From Reticulascus tulasneorum (taxonomy: Eukaryota > Ascomycota > Sordariomycetes > Glomerellales > Reticulascaceae), in the NCBI GenBank assembly GCA_001557505.1, contig LSAX01000003.1:744001-808000 (forward strand): a DNA stretch of 64,000 bases. Reading direction: 5' to 3'. Under the pieces are notes generated by a model that was given only the letters and a program-made list of their open reading frames with translations, had not been told where the DNA came from and made no database searches. The position numbers and the translations under genes are program-made. Within the stretch, counting starts at the first letter, position 1. Each line of letters opens with the position of its first letter. Below, piece by piece: positions 1-12,569 of the stretch.

Positions 1-73
1 TGAATCCGTTCTGACAACACGTACGGATTCTCATCAAGAAGAAAATGGGAACAATGGGGAAGAAAGATCTAGA

Positions 74-1839
74 ATGGGAAGGCTATTTCGCTCAAGAGGG
101 TCCAGCAACAAATCTGTAGTTTCGCACACCAACCCACAGCGAATCACCATGACGGATGAAAAACAAACAGACAAGAGAATAAGAGAATTTCTCAAGCCAT
201 ACAAAGTGGGCCGACAAAACGGGCTAGACTGGTTCTCGACACTTCTCACATGGAGTGACGCCGAACTGAAGCGCAGGGACGTTGCCATCAAGCAATCAGG
301 GGAGCAGGTAAAAGCAGCGGAGGCTACACTCAACAGCATCCGAAAAGACAACAAGAGTTTGCGTTCCCAGTTGAAACACCTCGAGTGGGCAGAAAATGAA
401 ATGCAAAAGAGGGACAGTGAAATTAAACAATTGAAGGAAGATCTGAACGTTTCAAGGACTCGGGGCAACGAATGCTTTATTGGGTGGCAAAATTGCACTA
501 CAAAACTTAACGAGACTATATCCGACCAGAACCGATGCAAGGAAGAGCATAAGCAAGCCATAGCCAACTTCAACAGCGCTCAAACCGAGCTACAGATCGT
601 ACATACCTCTCACCAACAAAACCTGGAATTCATTGAGCAGCTCCAGCAGGATATTGGGAACTTGCAGCAGTCTGTCCGACAATTGGAGCATGATAAAGAA
701 CACTACATACAGCAGCATGCCAGAGTCATCGAAAACGCTCGCATTAACGAATTGGACATGCAAGCCCACTTAGAACGAGAGAGTGACCGTCTTCTAGGTG
801 AGAAGGAAGCCGCGATATCCACTCTGAATGGCAAGTTGGATAAGATGCAGGCTGAGCACTCCCAAGAACTCGCGAGACTCAATGCAAGCATCGAGTCAAA
901 GATAACATCTCAGACGAAGCAGCTTAAACAGACTGTCGACAGTTTGAACAGACGCATCGCCTCCTACAGTACTGGGAGCTACACTGCAATTTCGGATCAA
1001 ACTTTCAGCCTTGCATTCCAGACCTTGTCGCAGCAGGTGAGCAACTTAGTCAGTTGCGCTCCCAAGCCTGAAACATACCTATTCGACCAGTCCCTGGATC
1101 CCCAAAACTATCTTAACAGAAGTGGACATTTGGGGAACAGGAGCTGGCCGAAATTCGTACGCCACACCTGTTGGAAAGTCTTCCTCAAGGAGTTCTTCCA
1201 GCATCCTCTCGGGTTTGGTGCTCTGGGAAGTCACGGGCAGGGATACAATGCTCTCTATCAACTGTATCAGCTTTTTTCACGACCTGATCCTGAGGGTAAG
1301 CTTATGAATCTCGCATGGCTTAGAACTTGAGCTGACACATTGTAGATACAAGTGGTGTTATTCTAACTCTCCCAAACAACAAGGAGACCAACACCTGGAG
1401 AGCGGCTTTCTTTGACGCAGTCCTGAGAGACGTTCGTCAATCCTCGGGTGACACTCAAGAGAAGATATTTTCCTCTATGTTTCGTGCGAACGTTCAGTTT
1501 GTTACTCAGGAGTTGGTGGACACTTTGCAGCACATCTGTAACGACAAATTGGATCCTCGGGCCTCGGCGCAGATATCTAGCATCGCATATGAGCTTGGCA
1601 TCCTTGCACTGGAAATGGGCTCACAAAGGGCGCAGGTTCTTCTTCAAACCTGCGAGTTTGAAGAATGGGTGAGTCCAGACGAGATGTTCAAGGATGAGAA
1701 TGACTCGTGTGGATCGAACATGCAGGTGGATTTGATGACCCAGCCGTGCCTAAAAAGGGTTGGAGACGGCCGGGAAGACTTTTCAACTCAAAGAGTGATT
1801 GTGAAGGGCCATTTTGTATCGCTGAATGTAGGTTACTAA
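74..1839 (+). CDS. Coiled-coil protein of unknown function (possibly 5' partial)
   Basis: Two exons, 74-1295 and 1346-1839, joined across a 50-nt GT-AG intron with a CTGAC branch-like site; the spliced frame gives about 571 residues. Residues about 50-300 are rich in Glu, Gln, Lys and Leu with heptad-like spacing, so a long coiled coil is expected. The C-terminal 170 residues are a mixed, more globular region of the kind conserved in fungal hypothetical proteins; I recognise no named domain. The frame is open from ATG 74 back to base 2, so the true start may lie outside the window; ATG 147 is another candidate start. Function unknown. A structural or scaffolding role would fit a coiled coil, but that is only inference. 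Confidence 0.7.
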
Positions 1840-2948
1840 TTACGATAGGCTGCTCTGCAATGACGTTGAGCAAATCTCATGTGGTTCGGTTCCACATGAG
1901 ACATAGCGAGCAGCTAATCAATTCCACAATCCTCCTTGTCGTAATAAGTCTACAGGCGAGTTAAGGTGGAAACTTCTGACGTTGGCGAGATATTTCCAAT
2001 TGTTCATTGCACTTCAGGTGGCCAGTAGGATAAACAGTAGTTCAGATGCGGCTCCATCAGCAAGCAGCGATTCCGTCCACAGACGTTTAGGAGGCCACCC
2101 ACCAGGCTGTTCGTAAAGCCCAATTCTCATGTCTCGTCTGCATCAATAAACTAGTCGAGTTTGCTCGAATTATTTCAGTGTGCCTAGTGCCGCAGCCACA
2201 GCACTATTCGAGCAGGCTGCCTCGCACTAATAGAGCCTCGTCAGCCATCACGGAGCCAAATGGAAGAGTAATTACAATTCTAATATCATCTCTGCCACGT
2301 TCCATGCGTGGCCTCTAGCCGAGACAAATGACGGCAGTAGTTCATGGCCTAAGGCGGGCGGTTACGGGAGCCTGCTTGAGATAGTCAATACCGTACAATC
2401 AGAAGAGTTTGAGGTGTCACCTTGCAGCAAGGCGGAGCAATGTAGAATCTAGAAGTATACATTTTGTCCGAGCTGCATGCGAAAGACTAGATGCAGGCCT
2501 ATCACACTCACATGATCTTGGACTAGAAAGAACGTCGTATTCTGTTGCAGTCATCCGAGTTTGAAGCTGAATGTGGAGGCAGAATTATGACCAGTCCTTC
2601 TGCGCCAGCCTTACCTTCAACAGACCCTCTGCTGCATCACTCAATACTACTCTACACTAGGCGTTCTTGGCGGATCCAGAATGACAGATTCAATAGCAGT
2701 ATGAGAATGTATCTTCAAGTACCAGTTTAATGGTACCTGACGGTGACTTCGTTGGTCCGGGCTCTAGGGCGAGGCTTTCACGATGCATCAATCGGCCCTA
2801 GGAGAGGCTTCTATGAGAGCGTGCAGCAGTTCTAAGATACAACATTATCGATGCATGCTCCTAGATCAATCCTTCGGTACTTCCTTCAAAGCGAAAGCTT
2901 CGGTCACGCAGGATTTGAAAACTCCCACAACCATCAACCTGATTCAAT
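1840..2948. other. Intergenic region, no gene seen
   Basis: About 1.1 kb between two plus-strand genes. Only short unsupported open frames are present. I see no RNA gene, terminal repeat or transposon remnant. Confidence 0.5.
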
Positions 2949-4471
2949 ATGGAAAGGAAGACTCTTTGGACGCTTGCTGGCCAGCCTCTTCCATCAACTG
3001 AGCTGGAGGGGCCTGTTTTTGTGACAATTTGGCTTTTTGTCTGCATTGTATTCGTTTTTGGGTTTTGGAGACAACTTTCAAAGGAGAAGCCAACATGGCC
3101 AGAGTTTCGGCCAATCTTGGTTGGAACTTCCCTCCTTGCGTTGTGAGTCTTCATAATATGACATCTCCTGGACGATGAGACTGATCAATGCAGCTGGTAT
3201 TTGATAGTAGTGGTCGACCAATGGATTCATTACGACAGGCGCACGATGCCATATGGATACATCCTCATAGCCCCGATTTGGGAGATCTTCCGGGTCTCTT
3301 CAACAGTTGTATTACTATGGGGGACTTACACGGTGGTGTGGAAAGAGCTTGAAGATCAATTCAACGAGAACCAACAAGGTGTATGGTGGCTAGCCGCCAA
3401 GATTGCCATCTTCCTTGTGGGTCTCGTTTCCTTCTTCTACGTGGTCTTATTCCTTGCGCTTTCCATTGTATGGATGCAATTTATGAGCTTGAATATTATT
3501 GCCGATATCGCCAGCAAACGAACGTCCTTTGAAGTGGCTATGACGGCCTTCTTCTTTGTCTTTAGCGCCCTGACGTTGAGTGCGGCGACTGCGACAATCT
3601 TCATTCAGGGAAGAAAAAAGCAAGGCGGTGTCCGAAAGGTGAGTGAACTGGTTCAAACGGATATACATCTCCCAGCTTACCCTCGTGTCAGACTCGCATT
3701 GTCCTCTGGTTTGCAACCCTGATACTTTTTGCGCGTTCGACCAGCGAGTTCGTCATCACGGTCATGGCATCCGAGCCGAACCAGACTCGGCAGTCCATGC
3801 TACTCTCACGACAAATCTCCTATGGCTTGCTTACTAGCCTATACCTCACGATGATATTCATACTGGCCTGGAAGGTCTCTACTGGCTTCGACACTGGTGG
3901 CAAAGACGCACGACGTATTGAATCCAACCTTCGTAAAGCTATCCTCGAGAAGCTTAATGCTGCCACCAATGGCGCAAGACGGCAGTCACCACCATTTGAC
4001 GCAGTTCTTCATGAGCTTGAGAATAGTTTGCAGACATTGCTCAGCAACGGTTCTCTCGGCTCAGGCTCGATGATGAACGCAGTCGATAATCACAAAGCAG
4101 CTGCTCAGTACATTCAAAAGTTGAGGCGGGATTTCGGCCGTCTTGATCCGAAGGAAGGGGCCGATTATGCCTCTCGTCCCGCTTCAAGAATCTCTGAAAT
4201 GTTTGGCCGTAGGACGGGCAGACGATCTGGTGGCTCTAACGGACCCGCACACATGGCTTCCAACTCAAGCATGAGAAGTCAGGGCATGCCCAGACACACA
4301 ACGCCCGTCATGGTTCCTCCAAGCGGACCTAGGCGATTGTCCCCCATGGCTCTGTCTGGAAGCAGCTCTACAACTGATGGGAGATGGGTGGCACCGACTA
4401 TTTCTACGCATCTTGAGTCCGTAGAGGATGTAGAGTTGGGCTCAGTTAGGGGCAACTCACGTCGATACTGA
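2949..4471 (+). CDS. Seven-helix integral membrane protein, unknown function
   Basis: Three exons (2949-3142, 3194-3638, 3692-4471) joined by introns of 51 and 53 nt give about 472 residues with all phases consistent. The first 270 residues contain seven strongly hydrophobic segments: near residues 20-37, 55-75, 85-110, 125-170 (one long or two close helices), 180-205, 213-235 and 245-265. There is no signal peptide before the first helix. The last 200 residues are hydrophilic, rich in Ser, Arg and Gly, and probably cytosolic. The layout resembles fungal seven-helix receptor-like proteins, but no CFEM cysteine pattern and no RTA1 or classic GPCR motif is visible, so family assignment stays open. 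It converges on the next gene with 153 bp between the stops. Confidence 0.75.
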
Positions 4472-4624
4472 ATCGACAACCGATATAACTTTTGCGTACA
4501 TGTGGGATTAGACATGACAAAATTGAAGAATGCAGGCAATTTAATATATCATCTAGTTTGAACTTGAAACACATAATATTCCTTGATATCCACTACATAC
4601 CCGTCATTGTTTCAATTTCCATTT

Positions 4625-6706
4625 CTATAAGAGATTAGCGGCGTCATCAGTGCGACCAGTGCTCATGGTAGCATCACTCAAAGTCCGCCCCACCCCCATT
4701 TTACGAGACGTCCACTGCGTAACCTTGTCTCTGGTGAATCCAAGTCTGCCCTCAGGATCAAAATGTCGCTCCCCGTACAGCCGTCGCAGGTTCTCCACCC
4801 AGTTGAGCCACGACTGAAGAAGCAATCGCTCGCCACAACGGTCAACGAGACCTCGAGGTCTTTGTCTCATCATGTGCATGAGCAGAGCTTTCCAAGCTTC
4901 GTTGACGCGTTTTGGGCCACAGACCATTCGCGGTCCAAGGAAGGCAGCCAGATTGACGCAGACTTGGTCCGTATCATGGATGACAATGGCAGTCAGCTCA
5001 CGGACGAAGGTGTCGACCTCATTGTACGCCTGTTTGAGGCAAGCTGTGGCAATGGAACTGTCGAAGTTTGACATGCCTCGCAGAGTCCTGCGGAGGTTTG
5101 CACGGTCAAGATCCATCTTCTCCTCCCAAATGGGATCTTCTGCTATGATTACGACCGATCCGTTTGAGAAAGTGGAGTGGCCCCGTCGCTTGCTGCTTCC
5201 CAATCTCATCGCAAGAAAATCCATATGAGCCTGCTTCTCCTCTCCCACGGACTCTCTCAAGTATCGAAACGCTGATTTTACTTCCATCTCCGAAGGAAGT
5301 TGCTGGAGCATGTCGATATATGCTGGCTTCCAATTCTCATGCAACCACGTCGACACCAACATGGCGCTGCCGAGCACATGAACATTTTGTGCGAATCTCT
5401 CCGCTGGTCTATTCTCTTGGAGCAACCTGCACAACTGTTTCTGGGCAGCGAACAGGACCGGAGGCGCACGTCTCGCTAGGTCCAAGTTTGTTCCGAAGAT
5501 ATCTTGTAGTTTGTGAGACTTGTCCAGTATAGGAAGCACAGCCCCTATTCCCATCATGCGTTCATACATTGTGCTGTTTGCAGCAAGTGTCCAAAGGAGG
5601 TTGGTGAGCTTCCGGGCTGCTGAATCTCGCCCCAATTCCAGTACCGACTCGATCTGGTATAGTGTACGATCGCTCAGGTCTCCATTCTCAATACACAGAT
5701 ATACCAGCATGTTGACTGACTGTGGGCCCACCTTGATGGATCGATCAAGGGTATCAAGAAGCCGGTCGAGGATGTTAAGGTCAGTGCCGGGGCTCGGAAG
5801 CTCAAGCCCGCCAAACACGCCGTAGCTAGAACGACGCATCGTGCCCCGCTGTTGCCTGGTGATATCGGGACCCTCCAAATCCAAAATCGGTCCAAGTTTG
5901 TCACGGAATGGAGAGAGAACCTTACTCTCCCACAAGCAAACTCGCTCTCGGCTAGGCTGCCACTTCGACCACATTGGATACTCCGGGAAGATGTCCCGGA
6001 GGAGTTGGACAGCCCGGGGAAGCGCAACCACATCTTGCAGTCCTTCCACTAGATTGAGAGCCTCCCGCCATCTCCGAGATTTCTTCAGCGATTCCAACTT
6101 GCTTCTAAGGTTGGCGTGGAAGTATCTTCGGTTAAGGACTGCCCTAACCAGTTTTATCGGTAGCACATCCTCGCACATGTCTTGTCCAACCACGCCAAGG
6201 ACCCGCCAGACGGACGGGAAGTTTGAGGAACTGGCTATCCTGGATGCCCTGACAATCGTGAACAACTCTCCCGCAGCATCTGCTTCGGCTTCTGAACATG
6301 TTTCGGGTTGTGCCGTCCGAGCCAGCAAAAGACACTGAAGATAAACGGCTACCCGATGTTCAAAGAATTCGTCTGCATTATCTGGATCCGGTTTGAGATG
6401 CAGCAGTTGACCTCGGGCCTGGCGATACGTTAAGGCGTGCAGGCACGCTACAACGCCAGCTTCTCGAGTCGGAAACTCGTCTCTCAGGAGCTGTAGTTCT
6501 CCCACAAGGACAGTGTCGCTTTCGTCAGATGATGCGGGCACCCCTCTCCTAAGAAGTCCAGACGACGTGGTCCGTAACAGCAAATCTGTCAAATCTTGAA
6601 CCTGCCGCAAAGGGAACTGATCTGGTCGTCTGTCCCGTAGGGAATCGGCTGCAGAGGTTCGTCGTAGCTGCTCCTGCCAGTTCGGTCTACGAGCCAGGGC
6701 CCGCAT
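4625..6706 (-). CDS. Large alpha-helical protein of unknown function
   Basis: One long uninterrupted frame. The first ATG is at 6706, giving 693 residues; the frame is open 25 codons further upstream without an ATG, so an unseen upstream exon is possible. The protein is rich in Leu, Arg and Ala and looks almost entirely helical (many amphipathic stretches, few Gly/Pro clusters). It has no signal peptide, membrane helix or nucleotide-binding motif that I can see. The final 60 residues hold a Trp- and Arg-rich segment. I do not recognise the family. The length and lack of internal stops make it a real gene; its function cannot be read from the sequence. Confidence 0.7.
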   Translation of the reverse strand: MRALARRPNWQEQLRRTSAADSLRDRRPDQFPLRQVQDLTDLLLRTTSSGLLRRGVPASSDESDTVLVGELQLLRDEFPTREAGVVACLHALTYRQARGQLLHLKPDPDNADEFFEHRVAVYLQCLLLARTAQPETCSEAEADAAGELFTIVRASRIASSSNFPSVWRVLGVVGQDMCEDVLPIKLVRAVLNRRYFHANLRSKLESLKKSRRWREALNLVEGLQDVVALPRAVQLLRDIFPEYPMWSKWQPSRERVCLWESKVLSPFRDKLGPILDLEGPDITRQQRGTMRRSSYGVFGGLELPSPGTDLNILDRLLDTLDRSIKVGPQSVNMLVYLCIENGDLSDRTLYQIESVLELGRDSAARKLTNLLWTLAANSTMYERMMGIGAVLPILDKSHKLQDIFGTNLDLARRAPPVLFAAQKQLCRLLQENRPAERFAQNVHVLGSAMLVSTWLHENWKPAYIDMLQQLPSEMEVKSAFRYLRESVGEEKQAHMDFLAMRLGSSKRRGHSTFSNGSVVIIAEDPIWEEKMDLDRANLRRTLRGMSNFDSSIATACLKQAYNEVDTFVRELTAIVIHDTDQVCVNLAAFLGPRMVCGPKRVNEAWKALLMHMMRQRPRGLVDRCGERLLLQSWLNWVENLRRLYGERHFDPEGRLGFTRDKVTQWTSRKMGVGRTLSDATMSTGRTDDAANLL

Positions 6707-8444
6707 CTGGATTCTATTATGACAGAGATGGAGCTCTAGCACCGACTGAACGAGATAATAGCATCCTTCACGATTGAACAAGATTTAATTGCAGGATATC
6801 CGAGTGTCTCTGGTCGCCTTAGGCCATAGTGGTACGGATACACACAATCATGGAAGGCTGTACTAGTGTACTAAGGAACTATGCCTTCGGGCTGAGACAT
6901 CACCCGCGTGCACCTATCCTGCAGCCAGTTTGCAGTCACCGAGTGACAACACATATATTCTAGGCCTCAGATGAGCTGTAGCGTTTAGTACTTCAATGTC
7001 ACTATGCGGCATTATATGTGAGAATAGATGCACTATTCAAGTGGAAATATGCAGGACAAACGCCACCAAGGCAGACTGTCGCTTGAGGTTAGAAAGCTCC
7101 GGATGCCGCACCATGCGTATGTATTCCAAAGTATCCTCCAGCCTTGGGTCACTTTTAAACTTTTGAAGCCCCGTAAAGCTAATGATGGTGTCACAGGATT
7201 TGTCAAAAACTGCCTACTTCCTACCTTATCCGAGCATTCATTTTGAGAACCGTGGCCTGTTGCCAGCGCGAGGCTGGTTCTATACGTTCGAACATGCCAA
7301 CAAGGACGGTTTAAATAAGACCAGTTCAATGTTGAAAACCCAGCCAGAAGATCACATGAAATAACGTGCGTGCCTCAGGCTGGCAGCCCAACCGCCATTA
7401 CCAATGGGTAGTTTGCTGGAATAAAAGTACGGTAGCCTCGAATGTCCGTTACGAGCATGACTACACATGCTCCATGACTACATACAGAACTCCAGGCAGG
7501 CTTTCTCTTGCAAGGCTAGCCAACCAGCACTGCCACACCGTTCAAGTTAGGCAAGTATTTCCTAAGCCAGCCATTGATGAGCCGATTCCCATGATCCGGG
7601 GCCTTCCATCCATCATGTTTCGCCGGTTCGAACGTTCGGCCCGTGATAGGTGCTAGGTTCGAAATTGATGATCGTATGATTCTGTAAGATCAGTGTCTTT
7701 ATGCTCACGTGTAATATATGTATGGTCAAGGCTTGAAGCAGTTGTCTGCTCTGGTTCCTCCCACGCAAGCCCGGCTGGTGATAGCAGCCATGACCTCCCA
7801 GTTTGATACAGCAAGCTGGCTCCCTCGGCCGCAGGTAAATGCCTATCCTGAGTCAATACACCGCACATATCTACACCTCAATCTCCGTTATGTCTAACCT
7901 ATATACTGAGTCACTGGAGCCGAGTTGATGTCAAATTCCAATCCTGTCTATTAGTCGTCCATAGTGGAGTCTCTAATCTTGTTGTTCGAACCCGCTTCAG
8001 TCTTGATCAAGGATGCTTGGTGCTGAGAAAGATGGACATTCACAGCTCTTCAACGCGTCGAGTTCGCGCGAAGGATCATCGGCATTTGCTTTCATGGCTT
8101 GGCGGACCAGGATACATCCCAAGAGCATTTCCGAGTGGGATGAATCCCGAGAATCTACCCGCTAACTCAACTAGGCAATTCTGATATCCACGTTGGTGGA
8201 TACAACTGGGTAATTAAATTATGAGGTGTTTGAGGGCCCAGTGGTCAGATGACATCGGGGCAGTCCCAGAAGAAAATGCCCCCCATATCTCCTTGGTCCC
8301 CGCTTCGCGCAGAATGTCGACGTTCGCTTATTCATCGACCTCTTCCACAATCGCTACCCCCCAACGCCCCGAAATAACATTGGTGACATTTTACGAGAGA
8401 CCCCCATCGTCCCGATTAATGGCCGGCGTGCCTATGGAAACACG
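6707..8444. other. Gene-poor stretch between unknown protein and regulator gene
   Basis: About 1.7 kb with only short open frames on both strands, none with a recognisable domain or convincing splice structure. It holds the upstream regions of the two flanking divergent genes. No repeat or RNA gene was recognised. Confidence 0.5.
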
Positions 8445-10190
8445 ATGAAGGCGGCTCAAGGATGCTGGACCTGCAAACGTGAGTCCAGGCCACTTGCCGC
8501 CAGCTCCAACAGCAAATCGACGTCTGCCGGTTGCACCGGCTTGCGCGGCTGAACAGGAAGTCCCACTGCTGACACACTCCAGGACGTAAGATTGGCTGCG
8601 ACAAGGGCCTCCCTTCGTGTAACAATTGTTTGCGGAGCAAGCGACAATGCATGGGCTACGACATTCGCCTCGTCTGGCCAGACTCTCCCGATGGCAGACG
8701 CAAAGCGTCTCAATTGCCCGCGGCCACCAATTGGTCCGCACCGCCCACACCTCAGTATGGCCAGCAATTTCTCAATCACACGTTTGACGATGTGGGATCC
8801 GCCAGGCAAGCCACCGGTGGCTTGGTTCTGCGGCCGATCCCCTCTCGCTCAGCTCCGTCTCGGGCGTTGTCTTTCCGCCCTGATCTCACGGGGGCCGACT
8901 CAGACCTCCTCTCATATTGTGGGTTTCTCACATCCATGTTGCCTTTCGGGATCCCCCTTGACAAATTGTGCCAGATGACCAAAGAATTGCTCGCATGATC
9001 TCGACGATTGATGTCGGCAATGGCTTCCGAGTGGAGCTACTCCCCATGGCCCTCTCCTCATCCACGGCTGCATCTCAAGGGCTTCGAGAGGCCATACTTG
9101 CTTTGTCAGCATCCCACAGATATGGCTCCAACGCCGCTTTGCCATACAAGGCAAATGCACTCCGTCTTCTTTCCACATCCATGGTGGAAGGCCCAGACTG
9201 CGACGACCCAGGAACTCTGGAGACGCAGCTTGCAGCGTCTATGATGCTCTGTGTCTACAACGTAAGTGGTAGTTAGAAGGTTCTCGGCCGAGATTCTCTC
9301 ATCACTAACTGCGTGCAGGTCTTCGACGAGTCCGAAGGTTATTGGCACATGCATCTCAATGGCGCACGAAATTTACTGCATAAACTCGCCCAGTCTCAAG
9401 GTAAACCGCTTGAGTATCGATTCTTGTATACTTGGTTCCTCTACCACGAGATACTCGGAGCGTTCAGTCAACCATACTCTGCACGTGCCAAAGGCCTGTC
9501 ATCGATTAATCTATTGTACGATGAGAGATTTGATAAGTCCACTGTACGACCATTTTCTCGTTGGCAGAATCTGGAAAGGGTAGCTGACATAACAAACAGA
9601 TCATAGGGTCGCTAGGCTGCTCGATGGAGGTCTTGGAGATTATCCACTGCATCAACTGTCTGCGTTCGAGCTTAAAGTCTAGTACAGAGCGCGTTGGGCT
9701 TCGTCGGAACGAAGAGACAGACCCTGCTGTGCTGGAAAAGCGGCTGTTGCACATTTCTCAATGTCTAAATTACAATCACGAAGTAAACACCGCACAGGAG
9801 CGGGCTCGAATACTCACAACGGCAGAATTCTACCGTGTTGCAACGATGCTCTACCTTTTCAGAGTGTCCCCCTCCGAATCAGCGAACAGACTACGGCCTT
9901 ATACCCTAGATCAAGCCTACGAAATACTCGCATGCCTCAAAATTTGCACCAGCCCGTGGCCGCTCTTCGTTGTAGCGTGCGAAGCAACATCTGATGAACA
10001 CAGAATACGCATCTTATCCACTCTCGACCGCATGGACGAGGCCCGCAAGATCGGGAATGTTTTTGTACTCCGAGACATCATCGAGTCAATTTGGAAGAGG
10101 CAAGATCTCCAGGCAGACAAGGAATCTCCGAACCAGCTCCAATGGTGGGATCCAGTCAACATCAACACGACTGCGCCATGGTTCATATGA
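8445..10190 (+). CDS. Zn2Cys6 transcription factor with fungal-specific regulatory domain
   Basis: Five exons: 8445-8478, 8583-8918, 8975-9261, 9319-9543 and 9600-10190, with introns of 104, 56, 57 and 56 nt. All phases agree and give about 490 residues. The first intron splits the zinc cluster; after joining, residues about 7-37 carry the complete six-cysteine pattern (GCWTCKRRKIGCDKG, then CNNCLRSKRQC). Residues from about 120 show the YYDQRIARMISTID segment and the LREAILALSASH block typical of the Fungal_trans_2 regulatory domain. Expected role: nuclear DNA-binding regulator of a nearby or dispersed pathway. It converges on the nitrilase gene (176 bp between stops), and a permease follows, so it may control that pair; this is inference. 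Confidence 0.9.
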
Positions 10191-10366
10191 CTGGCATCTC
10201 CGGGATCGTCACATCTCCTTGAAGTTCTTGTGCCCGAGATGCGCATATTTACTGTCACAGGGCTATTTTCAATTCGATAAACTGCGACGTGGGTAGTCAA
10301 AAATATCCCTAACCTCGTGATAATACGAATCCTGAGTGTTGGATGAAAGGTATGTTTTATAATTAT

Positions 10367-11468
10367 TTACTTCTTCATCTGCGTCACATGTGTAGCGACT
10401 GTGGGGTTTACTAACAGACTGAGCAGGTCCGGTCTCGCGTAATGACCAACCACATCAATAAAAGCTTTGGGCTTATCAATGTCGCGAAGGTCAATATCAG
10501 CTTTGAGAATCACCTCAGCTCCGGCATCCACTGGCTCGCAGAGTGGCTTTCCGTCCGGCCCAAAGATCATGGAGAACCCTCCGCCCGGCTGCAGATATGT
10601 TAGGCAACAAGAAGGTCGTAGCACAGTAAGGGATCACTCACCGTCTTGGTGACCGGATTTCCCGTGAGGTTGTTCTTGGCGACATTCTTTTCCGTCAGGA
10701 TCTGTGACGCAACTAGCACGAATGCCTGTCCTTCAATGGCGAAGAACTGGCTCGCACGATAGCTAGCTTCCCCCGTCTCATGATACAACCAGGCAATCTT
10801 TGCGGGGTCAGGCATTTCAAATTCAGCTGGCCAGCTTGCCACGTGAATCTGCACGCCCTGCGAGTACTCATAGTACCTCAACAGCGGCTGCAAATGTTCC
10901 CAGCAGTTCAAACCTCCAACTCTGCCAAACGGCGAGTCCACTACGCAAATTAGAGATTCGGCTTGGCCCTCGCCCCAAATCGTCCGCTCGATATGGGTCG
11001 GCTTAATCTTGCGTCTGTGGTGGACAATTTCACCCTCCGGGGAGATAAAGCTCTGGGCCATATAGAGGCTCCCGCCATCTCGTTCACTGTACCCAAGAAC
11101 AACCATCATACCGGCCTTCTTGATAGCAGCGCGGATGCGGTCCATCTGTGGCGACTCTTTGCGCATTGAGTTATGCATATAGTCGTGGATTATATGGCCG
11201 TTATTGATAACAGCAGCCGTCCACATTGACCTAGCGTGAGAGCGGTGTGGTGTTAGCCGGCCATGCAACTGGAAAGATATCGAGTAGAAACCATGGCTGA
11301 CTGGAGCTCTTACCATGGGTAGCCAGGGATCCACACCTCTGGGAATCCCAGTACTTGCACGCCATCAGCGGCAGCTTGCTCGATGAGTTTAATGGTCTTG
11401 TCCACGCTTCCTTCGAGATCAAGCCATACAGGTTCAGCCTGAACAGCTCCGACGCGGATGGTAGGCAT
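10367..11468 (-). CDS. Nitrilase-superfamily C-N hydrolase (nitrilase/cyanide hydratase type)
   Basis: Three exons on the minus strand (11468-11314, 11230-10642, 10588-10367), introns of 83 and 53 nt, about 321 residues. The catalytic triad is visible: Glu44 in [12 protein letters not shown], Lys126 in [13 protein letters not shown], and Cys161 in GGLNCWEH. The motifs after Lys ([12 protein letters not shown]) and after Cys ([13 protein letters not shown]) match the branch containing true nitrilases and cyanide hydratases rather than the amidase branches. The enzyme would hydrolyse a nitrile to acid plus ammonia, or to an amide; the substrate cannot be told. Length is normal for the family. 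I chose ATG 11468 because the family begins at this point ([13 protein letters not shown]); an in-frame ATG at 11522 would add 18 residues. It diverges from the permease gene. Confidence 0.92.
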
Positions 11469-12569
11469 GGTGGAGGGGATATCACGAATGGGCAATTCAA
11501 GATCTGGCAAAACTTCCCCCATTTCCGAGACACCAGCAAGAGTACAGATCCCGTCGAACTCGAGAGGTTAGGGCTACTTAATATGTTGGCCTGGATGTGC
11601 AAGCAAACCATCTACTTACCCGGTTCATTCAGCAGGAATTACGGGGCATCCCCAGATCGACTCATGATCGCAATCTGCTACCTTTCTCGCAATGCGGTTC
11701 TCATTTCCTCGTCCCCTAATTATCTGAATTGTCAAAGCTCGGCACGTGGCATTTTTCAATCATCGCAGACAGATTCCTCCAACTGGGCGCCAGCGCAATT
11801 ATAACTTCCTCTAAGCTTGAAACGGTGCGTGGGGGGTTCGCAAACTACTGCCGTCCGAATTGCGGAGCTAGCGGTACTCGTGGAGCTCAGGGGTCCTCGG
11901 CAAGGCGCCGTCTGGGCGATCGCCGACTAGCCGTGCGTGCATCTGAGTAAGCGGTAGCGTAACTTTGACAGCAAGACTTTGCGATCACTGCAGTGCTAGC
12001 GAATCATAGAGAAACGCTATGCTGTCAACAGCGTGCAATAGCATGGACGCACGCAGAGTGCCTGAATCAGGTGATCCGGCCAGGCATTTAACGCGACAAC
12101 GGCATGGCAAATGCTTGTCTCGACGAACCTTCAGCTTGGCTGCTTGTCCATGTCGTAACTCGGCTGGTTCCGAGTTTGCACTTGAAAATCCAACCCGACG
12201 GTTGTTGCGCAGTCTGAATTGCAACTTGCTGTGGTGATAGTTTGCGATCTCTAGCAAAACCTGTCAGCTGGCTGGTCTCGATAACGAGGCAACTAGCTGA
12301 TATCTCAGAGTATCATAATTGGTTTATATGGTTTATCCAAATGTTCTTTTCCATGAAATGAAATTGACGCCGCTATCGCTGTGACAAAGAACTCGATTTA
12401 AATTTGGCCAAATCTCCTTTACACAGGATATAAACTTCAATTTCTCTCGCAGCAGGAAGGCGCATATCATAAATATTCTCATTCGAATACCCGCACAATC
12501 ACTGCCGTACCGACGGTTTAGTGCAGCATCCAGTTGCAAGAAGCAAGGAGCCTACAACTCGCAACAGCC
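11469..12569. promoter_or_regulatory. Shared divergent upstream region of nitrilase and permease genes
   Basis: This 1.1-kb region separates the two start codons of oppositely transcribed genes and so must carry both promoters. Three HGATAR sites are present (11720-11725 on the minus strand, 12235-12240, 12279-12284). That is about what chance would give, so control by an AreA-type GATA factor is not shown. No convincing coding sequence is present. Confidence 0.5.
12429..12434 (+). promoter_or_regulatory. TATA box candidate for the permease gene
   Basis: A TATAAA hexamer lies about 136 bp before the permease start codon, followed by a pyrimidine-rich stretch. Position and context fit a core promoter; no transcript evidence is available. 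Confidence 0.45.

Noticed and set aside
8221..8448. 75-codon frame directly before the Zn2Cys6 gene
   Set aside because: It is in another frame and ends within the true start codon region; the zinc cluster needs ATG 8445.
11469..12569. GATA-factor (HGATAR) sites suggesting nitrogen control of nitrilase and permease
   Set aside because: Three sites in 1.1 kb is what chance predicts; spacing shows no pairing.
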